Shown here: positions 33,775-46,400 of the stretch, piece by piece | Layout: each line of letters opens with the position of its first letter | How positions within the stretch are numbered: position 1 is the first letter of the stretch | Assembly (NCBI GenBank): GCA_036417435.1 | Contig: CM070899.1 | Location: forward strand, 1,059,001-1,123,000 | Direction of reading: 5' to 3' | Length of the DNA: 64,000 nt | Origin: Inia geoffrensis | Taxonomy: Eukaryota > Chordata > Mammalia > Artiodactyla > Iniidae | Position numbers and translations under genes: made by a program | Notes under the pieces: model-generated | The model's input: only the letters and a program-made list of their open reading frames with translations | Database searches by the model: none | What the model was told of the DNA's origin: nothing

Positions 33775-33791
33775 GCATCAATCATTGATGC
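33775..33791. promoter_or_regulatory. Perfect palindrome gcatcaat-c-attgatgc
   Basis: Eight-base arms around one base, containing ATCAATCA (PBX/HOX-type word). It sits next to a 'gagctatttttgcttatgc' stretch and CAGCTG. Possible regulatory element 3.6 kb upstream of the AHNAK2 start; function is inference. Confidence 0.35.
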
Positions 33792-35699
33792 TCTGGGCAT
33801 CCCTGCCTGCCTGGAGTGGCACGGAGGGCAGCCAGCCAGGTGGGTGGGGCAGGCCTGGGGCTCTGCTGAGGAGTGGGGGCCTAAGGAGCTACGCCGGCCG
33901 GCAGCCCTGGCCCCTCGCCCTGTCCCCTCGCCCTGTCCCCAGCAGTGCACTGCACTGCCAGCCGCAGCACCTGGGTACCCAGTCTGAGACCCGCGACCAG
34001 CGGGCCGGGCCAGGGCTAGGGTGTGGCACCAGCCTCCCTGGCACGGTGCTCCTAGGGAGTGGGTTGAGCAAGTGCGGGCCAGCAGGAGAGAGCGTGGGCC
34101 GCTTACAGCACCCACAGGCCGCCCCCCCACAGGGGTGCCCCTCAGAAATGGTGCGGGGCCTTGTGTGTGCCAAGGGTGGCTGTGAGTCAGCCCGCGTCTC
34201 CATGCTTCTTGAGGGGCAGCTATTCCTGAGCCATGTCCAGCTGCTGTGGCCTCCGCCAGCAGGGTGTCTGTCCCCAGAGGGGGACCTCAGGACGGGGCTG
34301 GAGCAGACCGTGATGGCAGGAGCTCCTGTCTGCGCAGGGCTCTGCGGCAGGTGCCCAGCCAGGCTTCGGCTGGGCGGTAGGGAGGGCAGGGGTCAGGCAC
34401 AGATGGGCCTCGCAGGTCCTACCCGGGCAGCCTTCTCCCCATCAGGCGCTGTGACCCCGGGGCCAGGCCGGGGTTCCAAGGCCCCCACGGGTGGGAGGAG
34501 GGATTGGTAGGACGAGGCAGGGCCCAGCCTGGCTGGCCTGGGGACTGACTCCTGGGCAGTCTCCCTCTACACAGCTGCAGTTGCCATCTGTGGGGTACAC
34601 TGCCTGAGGGACCACACCCTTCCAGAGATGAAATGGGCCTACAGGGCCCCAGGTGGTACATAGGGGTGCGCACAGGGGGTGAGGCCAGCCCTCTGCCTCA
34701 GGGGACACAGGAGAGGGGAAGGGGCAACCCCTTGGCCGGGGCTGGGGCGGTCCCTGCCTACCCTCATCCTGAATCTGGGGCCCTAAGCCAGTGCTGAGTC
34801 AACTCCCTGGCTGCAGAGTGAACTCGGCCCCAGCAGGAAAATGTAAGCCCACCCAACCCTCACCAAGCCCAAAGGCAGAAGTGGCCCCAGGGAGGCCACT
34901 GGCCTGGCTGGCCAGGATTCCCAGGGAGCACCCAATTGCCCAGGGACTGTCCCCAGAGGGGCCAGCGGTGCCCGCCTCCACTCTCCCTCAGTGGCCACGT
35001 GAGACCCCCTCCTCCTGGCCTCTGTTTAGGTGGGGCAGCCCCCTGGCCTCCCCACCCAAGGCTCCCCCTTCCCCCTCCCCACAGAGCTGACAGGAGCCAC
35101 CACAGCCCTGTGTGCACCATGCTGGAAAATCAGGATATATGTCACACAGGGTGAGGCCACTTCAGCTGAACGGGGGCCCAGGAGCCACATGACTTATTCA
35201 AGTTCACATGCCTAATTGGGCAGGGGGACAGAGAGCTTGTGCTGACTGCACAGACTGCCCCTTGTTCCCAGGCCCACAAGGCCAGAGTCACACACACAGA
35301 GGACAGGCCCGAGCAGATGCCAGACACACCCAGGGACACATACAGCTCTCTCCCTGTGCCCACAAGTAACTGATTCCCATCCGGACAGAGTGGGGCAGGG
35401 TCTCGGGCCCCAGGGCGATGCTGCCTGGCCTGAGAGAAGACACCAGGGCCGGAGGGGTGAGACCCAAGCCCCGGTGTCCCCACCTAAAGGACAGGGCTGT
35501 GCCCCGTCATGCCATGGGCTCGAGGGACGGAAGGCTGCCAGGGCCTCTTCCCGGCAGTGATGTGTGTGTCTGTCTGACTGTTTGCTGGAAGGCCGCCCGG
35601 CTGCAGCCCAGCTAACGGGAACTGCCAGGCATGAGTCGTCCCGCTGGGCAGGCTCACCTGGGCCCTGCCAGGCCCATCCCGCTGTGCGGATCCCTGAGT

Positions 35700-36055
35700 G
35701 AGCCCAGGAATAAGTAATGTGCTCTGTGTGTGCACCTGTGTGCGTCTGCATCCTGTTGTGCACATCCCGGCACGTAGGCCTGAGTGGGTGCATGTGTATG
35801 CGTGTGTTCCCAAGCATTTGTGTGTGTGTGCGCGTGCGCGCGTGTCTGTGCCTGTCTCTGAGTGCATGGGGACATATCCAAGTAGACCTGTATCTGTGTA
35901 TTGGTGTCAGTGTGTGACATCTCATCCTCAAGTGTTTGTGTCTGTGTCATGTGTGTGTCTACGTGTGTTTCTGTGTCTGTGTCAAGTCTGTGTGTCTGTG
36001 TGGTCCTCCTGTTTCAGCCTGGCCCCTTTCTGCCCCAGGAAAAGTTGTTTGTGTG
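35700..36055. repeat. Long TG/TCTG-rich tract
   Basis: About 350 bases of degenerate tgtg, tctgtg and tgcgcg words, including a CG-alternating core near 35830-35845. Antisense it is CA-rich. Likely an old expanded microsatellite; open frames across it are low-complexity artefacts. Confidence 0.8.
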
Positions 36056-37142
36056 TGTTTTATCTGCCCCAGCACCACGGGCACCATTCCAGGGCAGCCC
36101 CCAGGAACGTGCTGGCCCTGGCTCTTCACCTCCACCCAGCAGGACCCACACTCCCCAAGGGGCCCTTCCTCAGGTCTACGCCTGGCTGGGCCTCAGGTAA
36201 CCCCCTACTTCCTCGGAAACAGAGCTCTCCCAGGCATCCCCACTCCCTGCCCACACCCCCAGACGTGCCCTGTTGCACACGTCTGCACGACACCCAAGCT
36301 GGAGCCCAGGGTGGCCCCTAAACCTCCCCAGTGGTCTTCCAAGTCCCCTCTGCCAGCTTCCAGAACACCCAGGACCCTTCTCCCTCATCACAACCCTGCC
36401 CCGGTCCAGCCCCCACCCTCTTGCGGGGCTCCTGACCTCCAGCACTGTGCCCCTAGGGACGTCCCCCAGCCACCTAGTAGTCAGCCCTGCTGCCCCCTGC
36501 CCCCAACCCCACCGAGCCTAACTTTCAGCGGCATGAACCAGCTTCGGCTCTCTTACTCCGTCTGTCCTCTGCACACACACTACTGCGTTGCTTCGGTCCA
36601 GAACGCTGTTGCCTACTCCTGAAGTCCGAGCTTAGACTGTCTGCCCGGAGCCTTCCAGGACCCCTCCCCCCCCACCCCCACCGTGGCACCATGCTACCCC
36701 GCTGCGCACGCCTCCAGACTGGGAGCCCCCAGGGCCGGGCTAGTGGAGTCAGATCACATGCCGTGGCCTCCCTGGGCTCCGCTGCCCCTACGCCCTCGCC
36801 CAGGGTGCCCTGCTCCCCAGCTTGTGACTGAAATGTCTTGTCTCCTGACTGGGAGGCAAGACTGCGGCGCGCAGGTCAAGTCCGGGAGTCTTGGCGCGGC
36901 GTCCGCGGACCGCCCCCGGGCCCCCCACCCCGACACCCCCGGGCAGGCGTCCAAAATCAAAACTCAGGACTCTGTTGGGGCGCGGGGCGGGGCCAATCTA
37001 GTGGCGGGGCGGGCCTGCCGCGGAGCCTGTGCCGGTGATCGGACTGAGAGGCGGGGCCTTGGCGGGGTCGGGACTGAGAGGCGGGGCCTTAGTGGGCGAG
37101 GCCTGGGTCGAGCCAGTTCCCGGCTGGACAGGGGCGTGGCGT

Positions 37143-37160
37143 GGCCACTAGGGGGCGGGG
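37143..37160 (+). promoter_or_regulatory. CTCF-like binding motif, forward
   Basis: ggccactagggggcgggg matches the CCACTAGGGGGC form of the CTCF core. It lies 20 bases upstream of the AHNAK2 CCAAT box. Confidence 0.6.
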
Positions 37161-37443
37161 CCTTGCGGGCAGCAGCCAATGGGCTGAATGAGGCAAGCGG
37201 CGCCGCCCGCGCTCGCTCCGCAGTGGCTGGGCTCGGGCTGGGCTGGCCCGGGCGGGGTCCTGGCGGCGGCGGGGTTGGGGGCGCGAGCTTTGCCCGCAGT
37301 CCGCGGCCTGCAGCCAGCGGCATCGCAGGGAAGCGGAGGCAGAGCGCTGCGCTCGCCCGCACCCTGGCCGCCCGCGCGGCGGAGCCGGGATCTGCGACTG
37401 GACGCGACGGGCCGCCGCCGGCCAGCACCGCCCGGCCGCCAAG

Positions 37444-37498
37444 ATGTGCGACTGCTTCCACATGATGCTGCCCACCTGGCCCGAAGCCCCCGGCAGCG
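37444..37498 (+). CDS. AHNAK2: AHNAK2 coding exon 1
   Basis: Residues 1-18 ([18 protein letters not shown]) plus one base. Context ccaagATGt. The donor G|GTGCGC is weak compared with consensus but is the only one that preserves the frame into exon 2 and the family sequence SVSGRQLQP. Confidence 0.9.
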
Positions 37499-40400
37499 GT
37501 GCGCCTCCTCCCCGCCTGCAGCCCGCTCCCCTCGGGGCGGGTGGGCTCCGCGCGGAGCGCGCGCCGGGCGGGTCCTGGGGCGCGCGGTGCGGGTGGGCTG
37601 CGGCGCCGGCAGGGGTGGGGGAGCCTGCGGGACCGGCCCGCGGTCTCGAGCGCGTTTCTGCGCCTCGGGGGCTGCTCGGGTCTGTGCCTCCCTCCTCCTG
37701 CGTCTCGTCTCTTACCTGTCCCTGTCCCTTGGCCTCCCACCCCTCTCCATCCCTGCCGCTCACTTTGTTTCTCTGGGTCGCTGAGTCGTCTCTATCACTC
37801 TGTCACTCCTCGCCTCTCTCTCTGTAACTCACTGTCCTGTCTGTGTCTCCCTCTCTGTCAACTGTACCCCTGCTGTAGCCCTCTGGGACGTGTGCTGTCC
37901 CTAGAGGCAGCCTCCTGGGGAGGGCCGCATGTGTAAGTGGGGCATGACTGCCGTGGGTCAGCAGGCGGTGGGAACCTGCCGCCAGGACTGCACTCTGATC
38001 TGCTACTGGGGAGAGCAGTCTGGCTGGACCAGGAGTTAGGGTTGTTGGCTTTGGTCCAGGACTGCTAGGCTGGGCTGGGCTGGGTCCAGCGTGTGGCTGC
38101 TGTGTGCTGGCTCACTGGCTAGGTGGTGGCTGAGGTCTGGGGCTTGGTGAGGGGCCTGAGTGGGGTCAGAGCTCAGGCCACAGGGTCCCCCAGTTCTGAG
38201 CAAGGGTAGGTGGGGGTTGCCCATGGGGCAGGACCCCTCCCTCTGCATCTCTGGCCGCAGAATGAGAACCAGGTGCTCTGTCTGTCATCTGTCTGTCCCT
38301 GCACTGGGCCTGCTTCCAGGGCCTGGAGATATCGTGGAGGGCAGGGTGGGGTGGGGCAGGGACAGTCTTTCCAGCCCAGGGTCAGTAATGCCGCAGCCTG
38401 GCCACACCCAGGACACCTGGCCAGCTGCCGGCAAGGGGGCTGGGGCCACACTGCATTAGCACAGGCGGAACCCCACTCCCTGGGGAAAGCAGAGATGGAT
38501 GATGATGGCACTGCTGATGCAGAGGGGGTGGGGCTCCCCTTCAGCTGCAGCAGGAGCCCCCATGGTCCCTCCTGTTGCCCATTAATCTGGTTAGCACTGA
38601 AGCCCAGCCGACCTCCTGTTTCGGCCTCCCTTGCCCAGGTGGGAGCCCGAGGCACCCTGATTCTCCCTGGACAGCCAACGGGAGAATGATGGGTCCCCAG
38701 CCCCCTCCTCCTGGATGTGGTGGGCTTGGCCCACATCCCTGGGAATCTGCCGCGTCACAGGGAGAGGAGCGGGGCCCAAAGGACTTGGGGCCGTTGCTCT
38801 GCCTCGCATCCCACAATGGCCTTGTCCTCACCGGCCGCCTGGAGACTCCCAAGCTGCAGGGTCTCGGGCCATCTTATCCACCCTCCTGCCTTGCAGAGGC
38901 CTGTGCTGGGAGCACCTCCCCAGCTGAGGCCCTCATTCTTACGCTGACGTGTGGTTCTCTGGCCTCTGGGGCAGTTCCTCCTTGTGTCCAGCCTGCAAAA
39001 CCGCCCCCTCTTAGGGAACAAGGTCAGTGGCTTTCATGGGGCGTTGGCAGGAGACCTGGCCCTGGGGGGTCGTGTCCAACATGCAGATTCCCAGGCCATC
39101 CCCATCCTTCTGAGGGGGCCAGGGAACATGCATTCCTAACAGAGAGCCATGGGGATTCAGTGCAGGCATTTTCCAGCTGCAATTCCCTCCTAGCAGGCCA
39201 GAGGTGGGCAGGCCCTCCCCGTCCCTCCCCGCCCCTCGTGTTTCTGCCCAGCCCCCACCTGCCCTCCTGGACCAGCCCCTCCAGGTCCTCTGAAGACCCC
39301 TCCCACATCCTGTCGGTGCCCCAGACAGGGGCCCCGGGGAAGGAGCCATGTCTGGTCCAGCCTGCACTCGGAGGCTGCCCCCTGGTGGCTGTGCTGGGAA
39401 CACACCAGCACAGGATCCGCCTAGCCTCCCTGTGCCTGGCCACTCTGAGTAGCACCCGCTCACCCCCACCCCACTAGTGCCTTCCCAGGCGACCTCCCCC
39501 TGTTCCCGCGGGGGAAGGGAGCTCTGCCTGGGCACACCGCCCTCATGCAGGCACCAACCACTCCACCTGGAATGGGCCCCCCTTTCCTATCCCAGGGGCA
39601 GCTGGTTCCTTCCCGAGGCAGAGCTGGGTCTTAGGCAGCTAGACTACTGATAGGGAGCCCCCAACTCCCAGGCTGGGCCTCTGCCCTGCACCTTCAATCC
39701 CCTGGCTTGGCCTGAGGCCCCTCCCACACCCACCCTGAGAAGCCCCCACAAGGGTCAGAGAGCCCCGGGAGCAGATGACACCATGAGGGGTATCTGGGTG
39801 GTCTCTCCCTGGCAGGGGGCCACAGCAACACTGGGGCCTTTCCTGAAAGCAATGCAATGTCGGGCATCCCCCGTGGTGGCCTCACCCTTCTGAACAGGGC
39901 CGGTGGCCTCTGCACAGGCCTGGACTCTGGGCTATGGGCTGGATCTCGAATCTATGAACAGGAGTGACCATGGCTGCTCACGGCCCAGGCGGGGCAGAGA
40001 GGTACAGCTGTGCAGCCAGGGAGGCCAAGGGGTGGCTCCAGTGAGCTGTCCAAACTGGTGGCTTTGCCTGGGTTGTCCACACTGGCGGAGGGCTGTGTCC
40101 CCATTTTGTAGACAGGGACACTGAGTTTCAGAGCAGTGAGGCAGAGCCCCGAACCTAAGTGGAGCCTCTCTGGCCTCCACAGGGGCCAGAGCAGCCATGC
40201 CACACGCTCTGATGCTGCCCTGCCCCAGCAGGCAGGGGGCCCACAAGGCCGGGCACAGAGAAGAGGCCTCAGAGGCCATCCTGGGCAGGAGTACCGACCC
40301 TCCTGACACTTTAATGAGGCCGATTCTGAAAGCCACCGCTGGTGATAGCATATGTGCTCCTCACAGCACCCCCACTTCTTCTCTTTGTGGAGAAACACTC

Positions 40401-43400
40401 TGGATAGCCTAGCTCCAGCCTCAGGAAGCGGGGTGGGGCCCAGGAGTGGATAGGAGGGGCCAGTGCCCCAAACCACCTGCCTCCCCCTGTGCACCCACTC
40501 CACCTGGGGCTTATCATAGCCTTGCCCTTGTGAAGGCCACAGCCTTCTCTCCCTCTGGCCAGTCTTCCATCCTGGGCCCAGCCAGGAGCCGCCTCTTCCA
40601 GGAAGCCCCCTGGATTGCTCTCCTTCAGACTCTGACCCTCTCTCTATCTTCTCTTGTGACTGCCTTTGCTGAAAGACTGTGTTTCAGGTTCAGACTGGGG
40701 CTGCTTTGCCTGGGGGGTGGGGAAGTGGAGGTGCCAGCGAGGAGAACCCCAGGGAGGTGGGGTGGGGCATGGGCCATCTGGGGGCCCCCGCCACCCATTT
40801 CAGGGGTGAAAAGCCCAGATTTCCCCAGCTTGGCTCTCTGCCTGGACAGGGGCAGGAGGAGGCAGACCCTATGCTTAGGGCTAATGTGACGCGGGGTTGC
40901 CTGTCCACCCATCCATCCATCTGTGCATCCCAGGGGCCCTGGGCCTTAGATGTTCACACATTGGGGAGCAGGGATTCACCAGTGTTCATTCATCAAAGGT
41001 GAGACAGGTGGGGCTTCTGCCATCAGTGCCACCTCGGTGCACAGGGAAGTCAGGGAGGGCTTCCAGGAGGAAGGGCTGCCTGATGCGGCACCGTGTGCAA
41101 GAGGCCTGGAGAGAATGTTGACTGGGGAGCAGCAAGTAGCTTAACAGGGTGGGTCTGGGGGTGGGGGTGGGGGTGGGGGTTAAGGGTGGAGAGGGGTAGG
41201 GACCATGCTGTTAGGAGGGAGGGCTATGTTCCAAGGGCACCGGGGAGCCTCAGAGGGTTTCAGGGCAGGTCCCATGGGAAGGGATAAGGCCCAGTAGGAC
41301 GGAGGAGGGGGCATCGGATAAGCTGAGGCTGAGAGCGGGGAAGGTGGACGGGGAGCCTCAGCTGGACACACACGAGAGCTGGCCACACTCCCCTGAACCC
41401 CCTCCCCATTCTAAGGGCAGCTGCCCCTTTTGGCCGGGGTCTGGTCACACCAGGTGCCTTCAGGGGCACCTCTAGGCCCTGCCTGCCCGCCCTGCCTCTT
41501 CCTCCAGGTTTCCCTTTGTTTTTCTTTTTTCGGAGGCACAGGCGGCTGGGAGCTAAAGGTCCACCTCGCTGGGATAAATATTTAAGTCAGAAGCACTTTC
41601 TAAAATGGAAAGATGGAGCTGGGCCCAGGAGGCCTGAGGGGCCGGGGCAGGGTGGGAGATGGCGTCCCACTGTGCCCACTGCTTGCCTGGTTCCTGCCCT
41701 GCGGCGAGCCGGAGGACCCAGTGTGTGTACCTGAGGGTGAGGGGCGGCGTTGGGCCCCTCCCCAGAGAGCTTGGCGGTAGAGACTCGCTGGCGCGTCGCG
41801 CCCAGGGCTGCTGGTGGAGCGGTGGGCAGAGCTGTGGCTCCCAGCCGCCAGCAGAGGCGGGCTTTCCACCTTCTTAGCTGGTTGAACCACCAGGAGTCCC
41901 AGGAAGGTCCAAGATGGGCTCCTGCCCGGACACAGCACCGGATGTGGGTGTCCATTGCCGAGAGGATGGCCGAGGCTCAGAAAGGAGCAGGCCGGGAAGC
42001 CTGGGGTGGGGTCCTTATTTGGGCCTCCCTGTCACAGCAGTGTGGTGACAGGCTCGCTCAGCCCCGTTGTCCACTGGAGGGTCCACCCAGGTGCTGGTGT
42101 CTGCGTGGGCTGGAGGCCCCGGAGGTGAGGCCCCGCTGGGCCAGGTCAAGGCTACTTTGTTTGGGGCTCAAGCCTCCGGATGGCTGCCCACCCCAGGGTG
42201 GGGGTCAGACCGTGGGCTGCCCACATTGGGCTCTGGGCGCCCCGCCCCTCCTACTCCTCCCCCGACCCTGGCTGGTGCCCTTGTTTCCCAAGAGCTGCCA
42301 GCGCTGCCAGACCCTTCCAGGCGGGAAGAGGATGGCCTCCCACCAGACATCTGACTGCAGGACCCCTCTAGGCGGCTCCCCCCCGCACGCCCGCCCCGGC
42401 AGGCCTTGCTCCTGGGTGGCAGAGGTACCTGCGGGCTCCTCCGTGACACATGCCCTGAGAATGCTGCTCCTGCCCCGACCTCCTCGCCGGCTGATTCACT
42501 ATCAGCTGCCCCTGGCCCCGCCCTGCCCTTTCCCACAGTGACTCCAAGGGCCCGGAGTCCAGGCGGCTCTGAGCTACGGCTGCCGGTGCAGCGGGGGTCG
42601 GCGCACACGTGCTGGGCAGCCTGAATCCAGGCCTGGGGGTGTGGCAGCTCAGCAGCTGCCCTGGCCAGCATCCCTTCAGCTGGCCCAGCACCTGCCTGGA
42701 GTCAGGGGCCCGACAGGTGGGGTCCCTGGGAGCCAAGGTGGGCGGACAGGGCCTCCTCACCCAGAGCCCTTAACCACTGGGGAGCCAGGTACACCCCTGC
42801 GGGACTGACGCCGGCCCAGGGGCGGGGTGAGGAGTGGCCCCCTGACTCTCGCCGCTACCAGATCACAGTGGTCCCGACCCAGAGCCCCATGCCAGCAGCT
42901 GACTCCTTCCCTTCCCAGCCACTTCCCATCGCCCTGGAGCTGCCCCCGCACAGCACTGCAAGGGCTGCTGGTGCTGGCCTCCCGAGGGAGCGAGTCCAGG
43001 GTCTGAGCCCGGTGGGCAGATGTTGGAGTCTGGAGAGGGCTTGTGGGGGGCGGGGTCAGAGCATAGGGTTTCGGGGAGAGTGTGGCTGAGGCCTCCTCCA
43101 GCCAGTGGGTGGGGGGTGTCTGGCCGCAGGAGGTGGGAGCCCGGCTGAGGCTGTCACAATGGTCCAGGGCCCGGTGGGCGGCCGCAGGGGAGGTGGTAGA
43201 GGGTTCAGGAGGATGGGGGACGGCTTGATTGGGATGAGCGCCCAGGCTCAGAGGGGACGAGGTGGGGTGACCCTGCTCCGTGCCAGCCTCTACCCCCGCC
43301 TCCCAGCTAAGTCAGCAGGCCCGGCCCTGCCCGGGGGGGCGTCAGCAGTAAACAAGGAATTCCCAGGTGAGAACTGCGTGGGCCGGTGGAGTAGGTGAGG

Positions 43401-46400
43401 TCACTGGCCAGCGGGCCTGGCCGGTTTCCTGTCTTGGTGTGACTAGAGCCTTCTACGACCGTTAGGCTTTCAGGGGGGACAGGCCGGGAGCGCCCTGGGT
43501 GCTTTGCCTCCTTCAGGCCTCTCACCCAGTGTTCCCAGCAGTGCCAGCTGCCTCGAGCTGGTGGAGCCCTCTGCCTACCTGGGAGCCCTCTGAGCGGCCA
43601 GGGGCCTTCCCCTGCTGTCACCCCACCTCAGGCCACTCCGGGCTTCCCCTGTCCTGGTGGGCGCCCGGCCTCCCGGCAGCTGCTTTCGGTGCCTGTTGCC
43701 CTCAGTTACGCAAGGAGCCCTCAGCTCTGCGGCCACCGTTGCAGGCCTGGTGTGTCTGGTGGGGGTGTAGGTGCAGGTTCAGGCTGACCCATCGCCGCCC
43801 TTGAACCCCAGCCTGGGCCCCTCAGCTGTGCCAGCCTGCTCCGACCTGCTCGTGGGATGCAGGTGCCCGCAGCCAGCTGGGTCCCACCCCACGGGGCTGT
43901 GAGGCACAGGGCGGGGCAGCCCCCGGACCAGCAGCAGATCTGCAGATAGGCCAGCCCGTGGGCCTGCCTGGGCCTGCCGGGCTTGCCCCGGCTCCTGGAG
44001 CTGGGAGGGGCCTTGGAGCCAGAATCCGCATTCTCCTGGCCCCCTCAGGGGTCCCCCAGAGCAGGGGCTGGGAGTCCTGGGGGCAGAAGGGTGAGGTGAC
44101 GGGAGGGGGCAGGCCCGGCAAGTGGGGTCAGGGGAGCGGGGGAGTTGGGTGGTCTTCGGCACGTGTTCCTCAGCTGCCACTTATATCCAACGACTGGGGA
44201 GGGGGTGGTTAAAACTGCTGGTTCCAGGGACCCACTGCACTCAGCTCATCAGAGGCCCTGGAACTTTGAGGGGTGGGTTTTGGCTGAGAGGGCTAGAGGG
44301 TCAGGCTGCCCTCGAGGGGCATGGGCAGGGGGGCAGTGGCCCAGGCCGTGGGTGGGCTTGGTCTGGCCCTGCTCTGGCCTTTGTGGCCTTGGCTGTGGAA
44401 GGGGCTGACTGTGCCCTGGGCAGTGGTCTCAGCAGAGCCTGAGGGGCCGTGCAGCACTGAGGTTCCAGAGGGAGCAATAGCCTGTGCCCATCCTGGGCCC
44501 CTCCTGGAAGGGCCTCTGTCCCCGCCTCGGGCTATGCCTCCACACCCCTCCCCTGCACCCCCAGCCCGACAGCCCTCAGCCTCTGTCCCAGGCTCGTGCA
44601 CAGCCTGCTGGAACGGTCCTGTGTGACATCTGAGTCTGTCCACACAGCAGGACTAGACTGGACCGGGGCAGTGTTAGTGACTCACACACCCCGAGCTGGG
44701 CGGTGTCTCCTCCCCCAGTCAGCTGCTCGACCTGGGCGGGTGCTCTAGGGGAGGGGCTGGGGCCTGGCCCAGCTGTGGGGGCCTGTAAGGGGACCCGCCC
44801 AGTCCCTCTGGTAGGGCGAAGGGGGCTTGGCGGGCTCTGGGCCCCGCAGAGAAGGGGGCCTGTGGGCAGGTTGGTGGAGGGAGGGGCCGTGGGGGGGAGG
44901 AGTGGGGAGGACGGCCACAGGGAGCTGCAAACCTGGGATCTTCACCTCGGGGCAATTTTGGAGGACGTCGGGCTCGGTAAGTGGCTGCGCTGTCTTCTGT
45001 GCCCACCCTGCACCCCCTGTCTCCTGCCTTCCTGGGTTTAGCCCTGGGGCACCTGATCACCTCACCACCCAGCAGGTGAAGGGTGGGGGCACAGGGGTGG
45101 GGGGTGGCAGAGCTGGGCTGGGCATCTCCCTGACCCTGCCCTATTGCTTCAGCTCCAGCCGATGTTGGAGGGTGCCCAAGGGCACCAGCATGGCCATTTC
45201 AGTCCCAGGACAGGCAGATCCCCAAGGCTGGACCGTGTGGCCTGCAGGGGGTCCTCAGAAGATGGCCGTTTGGTGCACTGGGAACCCTGGGGGGTGGCAG
45301 GAGGGCGCTTCAGACACGCTTACCTTCAGGTGCCAGGTGGGCCCGGGGGGGGCCGTGGTGGTGGGCCGCCCTGTCACAGGGTCACACCATGCTGGGCATC
45401 TAGGTGCTGGCCTTTCAGCCCAGAGAGAAAGAGACTCGGGCCCGCTGGTCTTGTTGGGGTGGACAGGAGGTGGGGATGCTCCTTTCGGCTGCCGGGCCCA
45501 GGGAGGTGGTGGACTGGCATGCCTGCCTCAGGTCTCGGTGTCTCCAGGTGCAGGAGGAGAAGCGCCCGGCCCACCTGCTGCACCTCCCAGCCCTCGAGAC
45601 CCCGCTGCACCCTCAGGCTGGGCAGGGCTCACCTTCCCTTCCTCTGCCCACCTGTGCCCAGCACTAGCATGCACCTACTGGGTGCCGGGCTCTGAACGTT
45701 TGTGAGGCTGTTCTAGGGACCAGGGACCAGGCAGTGGCCAGAGATGATGACAGGGTGGCCAAGCTGGACCGTGAGATGGCGGAGGAAACTGCATGTGGAG
45801 AGGACAGAGGTCGGGGGAGAGCCTGCTCTGGAGCTCAGCTCCGAAGGTCTGGGGCCCAGGCAGCAGCGGTGCAGACTGGGGAGGCTGCCGATGTTGGCGG
45901 GCCAGGCAGACTGACAGGCCGGAGAGGGTGATGGGAAAACCTCCTGGATGCAGCTGCGGCTGCAGTGGCAGTGGCTGCGGGGTGGGTGAGGAGTCTTGGT
46001 CCCCAGGCCCGGGCCGGCCGAGGCTGGTTCCTGGGCCTTCCCGAAGCCTTGGAGGCAGAGCAGGAGCCTGGGATGCCTCCCTGTGCAGCAGGCTTATCTT
46101 GAGAAATGCTGGGGAGGCGGGACGGGCCCTCGGCTGCCAGTGGGTGTTGCTTCAGAAAGTCTGACAGCCTCGTGATGAGTCAGCCGAGCGCGGCACTTTC
46201 CTTCCTCGTGGGGTTCCAGGATGGGGTGAGGCCGAGTGTCCCGAGCACCGGGCTCCAAGCCCGAGGGCAGCATCCCCCGAGGAGGGAGCCTACATCCGGG
46301 GCTCCCACTCTCTCGGCTCCCTGGGCCGGCTGGGAGCCTCAGCTGAGGCTGTGCACATTCACACACACACCCAGCACAAGCACGAACACCCCGTGAGCAG

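Larger units (their letters stand above)
31259..36879. other. Divergent CLBA1-AHNAK2 spacer
   Basis: No coding exon recognised. Contents seen: an LTR-like remnant at 32490-32825, a TG run at 32820-32854, a TG-rich tract at 35.7-36.05 kb, a perfect palindrome at 33775-33791 and possible MIR scraps near 35.15-35.23 kb. Long open frames at 33.5-34.5 kb are GC-driven and overlap on both strands. Confidence 0.5.
36880..37700 (+). promoter_or_regulatory. AHNAK2: AHNAK2 CpG-island promoter
   Basis: CpG-dense with at least five GC boxes, a CCAAT box at 37176-37180 and no TATA box. A 30-base tandem (ggactgagaggcggggcctt at 37041 and 37071) duplicates one GC-box module. The start of transcription probably lies between 37190 and 37300; exon 1 ends at 37498. 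Confidence 0.75.

Noticed and set aside
33572..34510. 312-codon plus-strand frame in the CLBA1-AHNAK2 spacer
   Set aside because: GC-rich spacer with competing frames on both strands, no domain, no splice sites, no recognisable homology.
35212..35931. His/Thr/Arg-rich minus-strand frame of 239 codons
   Set aside because: It translates a TG/CA microsatellite-like tract; the repetitive peptide is an artefact.
38575..39477. 300-codon plus-strand frame in AHNAK2 intron 1
   Set aside because: Low-complexity Pro/Ser/Gly composition typical of GC-rich intron; overlaps antisense frames of similar length and a CTCF-like site.
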